DNA from: Clostridia bacterium
GTDB taxonomy: Bacteria > Bacillota > Clostridia > Oscillospirales > Acutalibacteraceae
Reading direction: 5' to 3'
NCBI GenBank assembly: GCA_017544665.1
Contig: JAFYDS010000124.1
Location: 1-44,485, forward strand
Length of the DNA: 44,485 nt
Shown piece after piece: positions 15,725 through 23,029 of this stretch. Position numbers and translations under genes: made by a program. The notes under the pieces were generated by a model. That model searched no databases and had not been told where the DNA came from. It worked only from the letters and a program-made list of their open reading frames with translations. Each line of letters opens with the position of its first letter. Positions within the stretch are counted from its first letter, which is position 1.

Positions 15725-15931
15725 TGATATCCGTTCCGTGCCGGAACGGGTGATATACATTTTTGCATACTCGCCAAAGACGAGTTATGCAAAAATGCAT
15801 GATATGCCCTTCAGGCATGATATGCGCCTGCGGCGCATGGGCGGGACGGATAGCATATCATGCAGACGCGAAGCGGCTGTATATCATGCGCGGCATCAGC
15901 CGCGTATATCATATCGCGCAGCGATATATCA
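15725..15931. repeat. Array of small hairpins joined by TGATAT / ATATCA linkers
   Basis: Linker TGATAT occurs at 15725, 15751, 15800 and 15818; its complement ATATCA occurs at 15855, 15881, 15906 and 15926. Between linkers lie individual palindromes: CCGTTCCG/CGGAACGG (15731-15749), a 16-bp stem at 15758-15797 with one bulge, ATGCC/GGCAT (15803-15818), ATGCGC/GCGCAT (15821-15838), CGCGGC/GCCGCG (15889-15904) and ATCGC/GCGAT (15912-15925). The two halves are thus in opposite orientation, giving the whole about 205 bp a dyad. No ORF is convincing here. Function unknown: it could be a non-autonomous mobile element, a structured RNA or a protein-binding/packaging site. Confidence 0.7.
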
Positions 15932-15976
15932 TTTTTGCGAAAGCAGCTGTCAAAAGTGTGATAACGAATCCTTTTT

Positions 15977-15999
15977 GAGCGGTTTGACCGCTCTTTTTT
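15977..15999 (+). terminator. Hairpin terminator right of the array
   Basis: GAGCGGT (15977-15983) pairs with ACCGCTC (15987-15993), then a run of six T. Confidence 0.75.
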
Positions 16000-16470
16000 A
16001 TTGCCCTTTTTCCCGAAACGACAGAGGGATCAGACACGAATAATAATTCTAAATTCGAATTTTGAGGTCCCGAAAAAGTCACTTAGCACGCTTGAATATG
16101 AACATTTTATGAAGATTGCAGATTTGTTGCAAAAAAAGCGTGAAAAAAGGGCTTGTCGGGCCTTATTATGGGAGGACTTCTTTTCAGTGACCTTTACGGG
16201 ATGCCAGATTTCGCGAAGAACAAAAAGAAAAATGACAGGAGCAAACGGCAACTGAGACGTGAAAACACAGTTCGTTTATTACTGTCACTGGCGGAGGATG
16301 GGCTGCGCCCATACCCGTTTTTTATTTTTCTTTTTTCGGTTTTCGGTGTTTTTTCGCCCTCGGCGTGCAACAGCACAGCCTTCGGGCGAAGAAAACGCCG
16401 TCTTCATCGAAATCCGGCACCCCGGCGGTCTCACCGGTCAGAACCACACTTTTTCGAAAGGAGCATTTCT
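16000..16470 (+). other. Leader of the phage head cluster, no supported gene
   Basis: Mixed-composition region between the array and the terminase gene. Short open frames exist on the plus strand (16001-16255 and an in-frame extension from 16153 into the terminase frame) but lack ribosome sites and resemble no family. A short GGGC/GCCC hairpin lies at about 16301-16313, with a T-rich run beyond. No integrase, attachment site or repressor is seen. Confidence 0.4.
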
Positions 16471-16944
16471 TTGAGTCAATCACTTTCACCCAAACAACTG
16501 CTGTTCTGCACCTACTATGTGCAGACGAGAAACGGACGGGAGGCGGCGGCAAAAAGCGGCTTTCGTTTTGCCCAGCGCACCGCGGCCAGGCTCTTGCGCC
16601 GATCAGATATTCGTGCGCAGATCGCCGAACAGGACCGCGCTGCCGCGCAGTCGCAAAACGATATTGCCGCCGGTTACGCCCGTCTGGCGTTCGGCTGTGT
16701 CAGCGACGCCGTTGCGCTCGCGCTTTCCCCGGAAGACGAAAGAACCAATCTGGAGGAGATGGACCTCTTTGCGGTCTCCGAGATCAAGTGCGGCAAGAAC
16801 GGCGTGGAGATCAAGTTTTTTGACCGCCTGAAAGCGCTCGAAAAGCTCGAGGCGCTGACCGCGAGCCGGGAAAGCGATACGGCGAAGGAATTGTTCACGG
16901 CGATCGGGCAGGGCGCAAGCGCGCTGCGGGAGACAGAAGCATGA
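16471..16944 (+). CDS. Phage terminase small subunit
   Basis: 157 aa from TTG 16471, preceded by AAAGGAG. N-terminal helix-turn-helix region (LSPKQLLFCTYYVQTRNGREAAAKSGF, then RTAARLLRRSDIRAQIAEQ) is the terminase_2 small-subunit pattern that recognises the packaging site on DNA; a longer C-terminal part (AFGCVSDAVAL.., IKFFDRLKALEKLEALT) is the usual oligomerisation/ATPase-contacting tail. Its stop overlaps the large-subunit start (ATGA), so the two are translationally coupled. Composition and codon use look like the host, pointing to long residence. Confidence 0.88.
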   Translation: MSQSLSPKQLLFCTYYVQTRNGREAAAKSGFRFAQRTAARLLRRSDIRAQIAEQDRAAAQSQNDIAAGYARLAFGCVSDAVALALSPEDERTNLEEMDLFAVSEIKCGKNGVEIKFFDRLKALEKLEALTASRESDTAKELFTAIGQGASALRETEA

Positions 16945-18209
16945 TCCCCGCGCTCCGGTCGTTCTCTTCGAAACAGACAACGGTTCTGACGTGGTGGCAC
17001 CCGTCGTCGCCGCACGCCGGAAAAGATGCGATCATCTGCGACGGCGCGGTGAGAAGCGGCAAAACGACCTGTATGGCGCTGTCGTTCGTGCTGTGGGCGT
17101 TCTTTCGGTTCCACGACGGAACGTTCGCCCTGTGCGGCAAGACGATCACGTCGCTGCGGCGCAACATCGTCGAGTCGCTGCTGGCGCTGCTGCGCTCGCT
17201 CGGCTTCGGCGTGCAGGAAAAGGTGTCGCAGAACAGGATCACGCTCTCCTTCGCCGGCCGCCAGAATGTGTTTTATCTCTTCGGCGGGCGGGACGAAGCG
17301 TCGGCTTCTCTGATCCAGGGCATGACGCTTTGCGGCGTGCTGTTCGACGAAGTGGCGCTGATGCCGCGCTCGTTTGTCGAGCAGGCGCTGGCCCGCTGCT
17401 CCGTTGAGGGGGCGAAGTTCTGGTTTAACTGTAACCCCGAACACCCGCAGCACTGGTTCTATCAGGAGTGGATCACCAAGGCGGCGCAAAGGAACTGCCT
17501 GTATCTCCACTTTCTGATGCGGGACAACCCCTCACTGAGCGAAGCGGTGATCCGCCGCTATGAATCGCTGTACAGCGGCACGTTCTATGACCGGTTCGTG
17601 CGAGGTCTTTGGGTCGCGGCGGAAGGACTCGTTTATCCTGAAGCGGCAGCCGGCGCTTACACGAAGGCGCCGCCCGCCACGGCGGCGTCGCGCTGGTGCG
17701 TATCGTGCGATTACGGGACGGTCAACCCGATGTCGATGGGGTTGTGGGGGCTGTTCGGCGACGCGTGGTACCGCGTAAAAGAAATCTACTATGATTCGAA
17801 GGCGGAAGGCCGCCAAAAAACGGATGAGGAATACTACGACGATCTGTGCGCGCTGGTCGGCGAACGCAGGATCGACTGCGTGACGGTCGACCCGTCCGCG
17901 GCGTCGTTTCTTGCCTGTCTGCGCAGCCACAACCGCTTTCGTGTCCTCCCCGCCAGGAACGAGGTCCTGCCCGGTATCCGCCGCGTGCAGGAAGCGTTCC
18001 GGCAAAAGAAGCTGTTCATTTCGCCCGACTGCAAGGCGGCGCTGCGGGAGTTTTCGCTCTACCGTTGGGACGAGAACGAAACGAAAGACTGCGTCGTCAA
18101 GACGAACGACCACGCGATGGACGACATCCGTTATTTCGTTTCGACCATCCTTTGCGCGCCGGAAGCGCCCGGCTTTGTCGCGCTTGCGGTTGAGCGGGAG
18201 AACGGCTAA
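16941..18209 (+). CDS. Phage terminase large subunit
   Basis: 422 aa. ATPase domain with Walker A GAVRSGKT (Lys at about 41) and Walker B GVLFDEVALMP (about 132-142), then an RNase H-like nuclease half beginning near CVSCDYGTVNPMSMGLWG (about 252) with acidic residues including VTVDPSAAS (about 313-321) and a late DHAMDDIRYF (about 389-398). It is of the PBSX/Terminase_3-6 type that pumps DNA into preformed heads and cuts the concatemer. Both the motor and nuclease halves look intact, arguing against a decaying remnant. Confidence 0.93.
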   Translation: MIPALRSFSSKQTTVLTWWHPSSPHAGKDAIICDGAVRSGKTTCMALSFVLWAFFRFHDGTFALCGKTITSLRRNIVESLLALLRSLGFGVQEKVSQNRITLSFAGRQNVFYLFGGRDEASASLIQGMTLCGVLFDEVALMPRSFVEQALARCSVEGAKFWFNCNPEHPQHWFYQEWITKAAQRNCLYLHFLMRDNPSLSEAVIRRYESLYSGTFYDRFVRGLWVAAEGLVYPEAAAGAYTKAPPATAASRWCVSCDYGTVNPMSMGLWGLFGDAWYRVKEIYYDSKAEGRQKTDEEYYDDLCALVGERRIDCVTVDPSAASFLACLRSHNRFRVLPARNEVLPGIRRVQEAFRQKKLFISPDCKAALREFSLYRWDENETKDCVVKTNDHAMDDIRYFVSTILCAPEAPGFVALAVERENG

Positions 18210-18232
18210 TACACACAGAAAGGAGCAATCGT

Positions 18233-19390
18233 TTGGCAATCAGGAAAAAGGAAACGCCCGTCTCCGCGGTCCACGCTGTCGCCGCGCCGCAGACCGGCTG
18301 TCTGCAGCAGAGCGCGCTGCTCTGCGCGGCATCGCCGACCCGCAGCGGGTCGCTCGAGCTGTACCGGCTGCTGCGCAAACGGGTGCCGATCATCGACGCC
18401 GCGATCATGAAGACCGTGCGGCTGCTCGGCACGTTCGACGTGCGGTGCGATGACGAACGGGCGCAGACCGCGCTGCGGCGGTTTTTGAAGACCGTGCCGG
18501 TCGGGTCGCTGCGCTGCGGGATCGACGCGTTTTTATCGACCTATTTCGAACAGCTGCTGACCTACGGGACGGCGGTGGGCGAGATGGTCGTCACCGACGG
18601 ACGTCTGACGGATCTTTTCAACGCCGATCTGCGCCGCGTGGCGTTCTCCTACGGCAAAACGCCGCTGGAGATCGTCGTCAGCGCGCAGACCGATAACGGG
18701 CGCTTTTTGCCCGTGCCGTATCCGGGGCTGATCCTCAAAAGCGTCCACGATCCGCAGCCGGGCGCGCTCTACGGCACGTCGGTTCTGCAGGGACTGCCGT
18801 TTGTCAGCAACATTCTGATGACGATCTTCCGCACGACCGAGATCAACTGGGAGAGATTGGGCAACGTGCGCTTTGCCGTGACCTACAAGCCCCAGAACGA
18901 CGCGCTGGACAAGGCCTATGCCGCCGAACGCGCGCAGCAGATCGCCGATGCTTGGAGCAGGGCAATGCGCGAAGAGAACACCGTGCGCGACTTTATCGCC
19001 GTCGGCGACGTACAGGTGCAGGCGATCGGCAGCGACAACCGGATGCTTTCGAGCGAGATCCCGGTGCGCCAGCTGCTGGAACAGATCGTTGCAAAGCTCG
19101 GCATCCCGCCGTTTCTGCTCGGACTGAGCTGGTCGTCCACCGAACGGATGAGCAGCCAGCAGGCGGATATCCTCACCAGCGAGATCGACGCCTATCGGCG
19201 CGAGCTGGAGCCGGTCGTCCTGCAAATCTGCGAAACCTATCTGCGCTTCGAGGGGTACGACTGCCCGGTCGAAATCGAGTGGGAGCCGCTGACGCTGCAG
19301 GATATCACGGCGCTGTCGCAGGCGGCGCTGCTGGACGCCCAGCGCGAAAAACTACGCAAGGAGATCGGAGAGACGCAAGATGACATTTGA
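18233..19390 (+). CDS. Phage portal protein
   Basis: 385 aa from TTG 18233, with AAAGGAG upstream. It matches SPP1-like portal proteins: an N-terminal alpha/beta wing (RVPIIDAAIMKTVRLLGTF), the central VTDGRLTDLFNADLRRV strand region, PYPGLILKSVHDPQPGALYGTSVL, and the long helical stem/crown with QILVKLG-type PPFLLGLSWSSTERMSSQQADILTSEID near the C-terminus. Twelve copies form the ring through which DNA enters the capsid and to which connectors attach. It overlaps the next gene by 11 nt. The frame is complete and the length is slightly short for the family. Confidence 0.88.
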   Translation: MAIRKKETPVSAVHAVAAPQTGCLQQSALLCAASPTRSGSLELYRLLRKRVPIIDAAIMKTVRLLGTFDVRCDDERAQTALRRFLKTVPVGSLRCGIDAFLSTYFEQLLTYGTAVGEMVVTDGRLTDLFNADLRRVAFSYGKTPLEIVVSAQTDNGRFLPVPYPGLILKSVHDPQPGALYGTSVLQGLPFVSNILMTIFRTTEINWERLGNVRFAVTYKPQNDALDKAYAAERAQQIADAWSRAMREENTVRDFIAVGDVQVQAIGSDNRMLSSEIPVRQLLEQIVAKLGIPPFLLGLSWSSTERMSSQQADILTSEIDAYRRELEPVVLQICETYLRFEGYDCPVEIEWEPLTLQDITALSQAALLDAQREKLRKEIGETQDDI

Positions 19391-20318
19391 CACCGAACAG
19401 GAACTCGAACAGATCAACCGCTACACGCGCAAGCCGCTGACGGCAGACGACGTCTACCGCTTCACGCTGACGCTGTGCGACAACGAGATCGACCGCGATC
19501 TGGAACGCTTCACCCCCGCGGCGCTCGGAGAACTTGCCGCGCTGTTCGTGGGCAAGACGGGTATCTTTGATCACAGCTGCAAAAGCGAGCAGCAGTCCGC
19601 GCGGCTGTTTGACTGCTGGGTGGAGACCGACAAGACCCGCGCGACGTCCTGCGGCGAAGCGTACACCTGTCTTAAAGCGCGTGCCTATATGGTCCGCACC
19701 AAGGAGAACGAAGGGCTGATCGCGGAGATCGAAGGCGGGATCAAGAAGGAGGTCAGCGTCGGCTGCGCAATGGGCAGCCTTTGCTGCTCCGTCTGCGGTG
19801 CGGACCGCAGGACCACGGGGTGCGAGCACGTTAAGGGCCGCACCTACAACGGCCGGCTTTGCCACGATGTGCTGTCGAACGCGACGGACGCTTACGAATG
19901 GTCGTTTGTCGCCGTCCCCGCGCAGCGTGAAGCCGGCGTGACCAAAGCTTTTTCTAAGGAGGCACCCATGACAGAATCCATTCTCGAAACCGTCAAGAGC
20001 GCAAAGAACGAGCTGAAGCTGACCAAGGCGCAGCTGACTGCGCTGCAGGCGGATATCGCTTCGCTCGAGCAGGCGGGCGCGGACGCGAAGGCATACCGCG
20101 AAAAGCTGCTCTCGGAGATCGGACGCTGCGTACTGATCGCGCTGCCGCAGATCGACAAGTCCCTGTTCGTGCAGGGCTGCGGTGATATGCCGATCCACGC
20201 GCTTGAGACGCTCTCGCAGTCGCTGCACAAGCAGACGAAGGCGATGCTGCCCGCAAAGCAGCAGCTCTCCGCGACGGAATCGAAACCGACGACGGACAAC
20301 CACGCATTTTGTATTTAA
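19380..20318 (+). CDS. Phage prohead protease with fused scaffold domain
   Basis: 312 aa. The N-terminal about 200 residues resemble HK97-type prohead serine proteases: FTPAALGELAALFVGKTGIFDHSCKSEQQ carries a candidate catalytic His, and the GGIKKEVSVGCAMGS segment a candidate Ser. A Cys-rich insert (CCSVCG..CEH) could bind zinc. Residues about 200-270 are a charged, coiled-coil scaffold-like region (ETVKSAKNELKLTKAQLTALQADI). Such fused protease-scaffolds direct capsid assembly and then digest themselves. It sits directly before the capsid gene, the canonical position. Catalytic residues are assigned by eye only. Confidence 0.72.
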   Translation: MTFDTEQELEQINRYTRKPLTADDVYRFTLTLCDNEIDRDLERFTPAALGELAALFVGKTGIFDHSCKSEQQSARLFDCWVETDKTRATSCGEAYTCLKARAYMVRTKENEGLIAEIEGGIKKEVSVGCAMGSLCCSVCGADRRTTGCEHVKGRTYNGRLCHDVLSNATDAYEWSFVAVPAQREAGVTKAFSKEAPMTESILETVKSAKNELKLTKAQLTALQADIASLEQAGADAKAYREKLLSEIGRCVLIALPQIDKSLFVQGCGDMPIHALETLSQSLHKQTKAMLPAKQQLSATESKPTTDNHAFCI

Positions 20319-20328
20319 CGGAGGTAAT

Positions 20329-21348
20329 ATGATGGCAGCATTTGAAACGATCAAACTCGAAAAAGGTCTTTACACGACCGGCAAGTCCTTCACCAAGGCG
20401 CTCGAAGAACTCGACCCGTCCGAAAACTATATCGGTACGCCGCTCGAAGGGCTCGACGCCTATCAGCGTCAGCTCAAGCGCTTCGACATCAAGGTCAGCG
20501 GCCGCGGCAGCGACATGGTGGAAAAGTTCTTCAAGACGTCCGATTCCGCGGCGCTGTTCCCGGAATACGTCAGCCGCGCCGTCTGGGCGGGCGTGGAGGA
20601 AAACAACCTTCTGCCGAACATCGCGGCGACCGTGACGGATATCGAAGGGCTCGACTACCGCACGATCACGTCTTCTCTCTCTGACGAGGACAATAACGCC
20701 GCGCACGTGCTCGCCGAGGGCGACACGATCCCGACGACCAACATCACCACGACCGAGCACCTTGTCACGCTCAAAAAGCGCGGCCGTATGCTCGTCGCGT
20801 CGTATGAAGCGATCCGCTTCCAGCGTCTGGACCTCTTCACGGTCGCGCTGCGTCAGATCGGCGCGTATATCGCCAGACGCCAGCTGCAGGACGCCGTGGA
20901 CGTTCTGATGAACGGCGACGGTACCGGCAACGACAACGCGATCACCACGGCGAACGTCGCCACGAGCGGCACGCTGACCTACGCCGACCTTGTCGATCTG
21001 TGGAACAGCTTCGATCCCTACACGATGAACGCGATCATCGCGTCCCCGACCGCCATGGCGCAGATCCTGAAGCTCAGCGAGATGCGCGACGGCACTGCCG
21101 GGCTCAACTTCCACGCCTCGGGCAACCTCGTGACCCCGTTCGGTGCCCAGCTGATGAAGAGCAGCGCCGTGACGTCCGGTACGCTGATCGGCCTTGACAA
21201 CACCTGTGCGCTCGAGCAGGTACAGGCCGGCGGCATCCTGACCGAATTCGACAAGCTGATCGACCGTCAGCTCGAACGCGCCGCCGTGACCAGCATCACG
21301 GGCTTCGCCAAGATCTACACCGGCGCGTCCAAGGCGCTGGCAATCTGA
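20329..21348 (+). CDS. Major capsid protein, HK97 fold
   Basis: 339 aa; ATG 20329 follows an ACGGAGG site. Features of HK97-fold capsid proteins: extended N-arm, E-loop region rich in Gly/Asp (DYRTITSSLSDEDNNAAHVLAEGDTIPTT), spine-helix region (VASYEAIRFQRLDLFTVALRQIGAYIARRQLQDAV), and a C-terminal A-domain strand set (GTLIGLDNTCALEQVQAGGILTEFDKLIDRQLE). The long delta-domain expected when scaffold is fused to capsid is absent, consistent with a separate scaffold in the preceding gene. It forms the icosahedral shell. Confidence 0.87.
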   Translation: MMAAFETIKLEKGLYTTGKSFTKALEELDPSENYIGTPLEGLDAYQRQLKRFDIKVSGRGSDMVEKFFKTSDSAALFPEYVSRAVWAGVEENNLLPNIAATVTDIEGLDYRTITSSLSDEDNNAAHVLAEGDTIPTTNITTTEHLVTLKKRGRMLVASYEAIRFQRLDLFTVALRQIGAYIARRQLQDAVDVLMNGDGTGNDNAITTANVATSGTLTYADLVDLWNSFDPYTMNAIIASPTAMAQILKLSEMRDGTAGLNFHASGNLVTPFGAQLMKSSAVTSGTLIGLDNTCALEQVQAGGILTEFDKLIDRQLERAAVTSITGFAKIYTGASKALAI

Positions 21349-21358
21349 GGACCGGACG

Positions 21359-21718
21359 ATGGATGCGACACAGGTGCTCGCGATTCTGCGCGACAACCGT
21401 CTGTTTGACGAAACGGATGAGGGCGTGCTCCTGCGCGCCTGCATCCGCGCCCTCGGCTTTGTGAAGGACAGACTGCGCGACGACGTGGACGACAGCGACC
21501 CGCGGATCGCGGCGACCGCCGCCGCGCTCGCGCGGTACCGCCTGTTTTTCGATATGCTCGAAAGCGGGGAACGCTTTTCCAGCTACAAGGCGGGCGATAT
21601 CACGATTCAGCGCGATCTCAAGGCGGAAGTCACGGCGGAAAAAGCGCTGCGCGACGAAGCGCTGACGCAGGCCGCGCCGATTCTCAGGGACGGAGGGTTC
21701 TTTGTTGCGGTACAGTAA
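21359..21718 (+). CDS. Phage head-tail connector protein (adaptor type)
   Basis: 119 aa starting 10 nt after the capsid stop. All-alpha small protein with a helix pair (LLRACIRALGFVKDRLRDD, ATAAALARYRLFFDML) in the position and of the size of gp6/gp15-type head completion proteins that extend the portal ring. No clear motif beyond that; assignment rests on gene order and size. Confidence 0.6.
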   Translation: MDATQVLAILRDNRLFDETDEGVLLRACIRALGFVKDRLRDDVDDSDPRIAATAAALARYRLFFDMLESGERFSSYKAGDITIQRDLKAEVTAEKALRDEALTQAAPILRDGGFFVAVQ

Positions 21719-22061
21719 AAACATCACGCTCCCGTTTTTCAATCGCTTCGGGCGGACGATGACCTACGTCGATCAGAGCGGCAGCACGCCGTTCAAGGCG
21801 TTTTTGCAGCCGCTGCGGTATAAGAACAAGATGTATCTGAGCGGTACGCTGACCGAGATCGGCTACGATACGCTGCGCAAGTTCGTTTTGATCTGTCCGG
21901 TGTCGGTCCCGATCCCCGCCGTGGACGGTACGGCAACGCGGCTGGAATTCGACGGAGACTCCTTCTGTGTGGACCATTGCGAAAAGGTCTTCTTCGGCGA
22001 CACGCCGCTGTATTACTGGGCGATCGTCCACCAGAACAACGACTGGAGGGTTTACGCATGA
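21705..22061 (+). CDS. Small head/connector protein (probable stopper or minor head protein)
   Basis: 118 aa from TTG 21705, with GGAGG at 21692-21696; TTG 21702 is an in-frame alternative. It overlaps the previous gene. Mostly beta-strands (YVDQSGSTPFKAFLQPL, MYLSGTLTEIGYDTL, FDGDSFCVDHCEKVFF) as in small beta-barrel head-closure or stopper proteins. No signature motif seen; function inferred from position between adaptor and tail-terminator-like genes. Its stop overlaps the next start (ATGA). Confidence 0.55.
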   Translation: MRYSKNITLPFFNRFGRTMTYVDQSGSTPFKAFLQPLRYKNKMYLSGTLTEIGYDTLRKFVLICPVSVPIPAVDGTATRLEFDGDSFCVDHCEKVFFGDTPLYYWAIVHQNNDWRVYA

Positions 22062-22882
22062 CGACGGCAAATCTCGTCCGTGAGATCGTTTCTCTGATCA
22101 ACGAGGATGTGCTCGAGGACACCGATACGGTGGAGGCCGTTTTGTCGTTCGACGACCGGACGGTGCCGCAGCCGGTGGACAAGATCTACTTCGCCTTTCT
22201 GATCGGGCAGGACAACGTCTCTTTGCTCGACGACGGGACGCAGAACGCCTGTCAGCTCACGCAGCTGACGATCTCGATGAACTGCTACGCCCCGCCGGGC
22301 GAGAACGCGATCGAGGTCGCGGCGCACGCGGAGGACGTCCTCTCCAAGGTCAACGAGACCTATTCCGGGATCATGCAGGGCTACGAGATCGGGACGGCGG
22401 CGATCGACGACTATCTCAAGGCGCTGAAGGTGCCGTGCAAGATGCTTTTTCGCTATGAGCAGTGTCCGGCGTACCAGATCTCGGAATCGGTGATCCTCCC
22501 GTTCGCCGACTTCTTTTGCAAGACGCATGTGCTGGACACCTCTTTGCATCTGACCGCCGCCGAGCGGCAGAAGCTGAGCGAGCCGTTCGTCGCCGGAACC
22601 TACGTCGGGCTCGGCGCCTACAACCCGGTGACCGTGACGCTCGCGTTTGCATCGAAGCTGGTGCTGATCGCGCCGCAGAACGCGCCCTTTGCGGAGCTGG
22701 ACGCGGTGCACAACACGTTGCTTTGTCGCGCCGCCGTTGCGGCGACCGGCGTCACAGACAGCCTGATCGCGCTCCAGAGCGGCGGCTTCACCGTCACACA
22801 GCCGGAGACGATCCCCTTTGACAGCGCACTGCGCAGCCTGAACGAAGCAAACCGCACCTATCTTTACGTGGCGTTCCGCTGA
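22058..22882 (+). CDS. Phage protein fusing a tail-terminator-like domain with a tail/fibre-tip-like domain
   Basis: 274 aa, coupled by ATGA to the preceding gene. Residues 1-155 resemble tail completion/terminator proteins in length and pattern (VREIVSLINEDV, IYFAFLIGQDNV, LTISMNCYAPPGENAIEVAAHAEDVLSKVNE). After about residue 180 the chain changes: TYVGLGAYNPVTVTLAFASKLVLIAP and a final NEANRTYLYVAFR, like the C-terminal jelly-roll found at the tips of phage tail or baseplate proteins (typical pattern TYxGxGxY..P.xLxFxFxPKxVxI ... YxYVAxG). It ends the cluster; a strong terminator follows. A deletion joining two ends of a tail module could produce this, or it could be a functional neck-fibre protein. 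Inference from sequence pattern only. Confidence 0.5.
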   Translation: MTTANLVREIVSLINEDVLEDTDTVEAVLSFDDRTVPQPVDKIYFAFLIGQDNVSLLDDGTQNACQLTQLTISMNCYAPPGENAIEVAAHAEDVLSKVNETYSGIMQGYEIGTAAIDDYLKALKVPCKMLFRYEQCPAYQISESVILPFADFFCKTHVLDTSLHLTAAERQKLSEPFVAGTYVGLGAYNPVTVTLAFASKLVLIAPQNAPFAELDAVHNTLLCRAAVAATGVTDSLIALQSGGFTVTQPETIPFDSALRSLNEANRTYLYVAFR

Positions 22883-22903
22883 GTCCGGGCAAAAAGAAAA
22901 ACG

Positions 22904-22936
22904 CATCCCCCGCTTCGGCGGGGGATGTTGTTTTTC
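22904..22936 (+). terminator. Strong terminator ending the phage head cluster
   Basis: Ten-pair stem CATCCCCCGC (22904-22913)/GCGGGGGATG (22918-22927) with a TTCG loop and a T run. Confidence 0.9.
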
Positions 22937-23029
22937 AGTGTGGAGTGTGCAGTTTGCAGTGCGCAGCGCAAAGACTGAAGGGGTCCGCGCGGCTTTTGCT
23001 ATAGACTAACGACTGTCAACTGACGACTG
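22937..23029. repeat. Low-complexity dispersed repeats (AGTGTGGAGTGTGCAGT and ACTGTCAACTGACGACTG types)
   Basis: Stuttering AGTGTG/GCAGT units at about 22937-22970 and CAACTG/GACTG units at 23004-23029. Related units occur at 32746-32780 and 33352-33382. The second block overlaps the last codons of the GH20 gene. Confidence 0.6.

Noticed and set aside
15725..15931. CRISPR array reading of the hairpin array
   Set aside because: The repeats are only six bases, differ in orientation between halves, have irregular spacing and no cas genes are near.
16001..16255. 84-aa plus-strand frame before the terminase gene
   Set aside because: No ribosome site, no family resemblance, and irregular composition.
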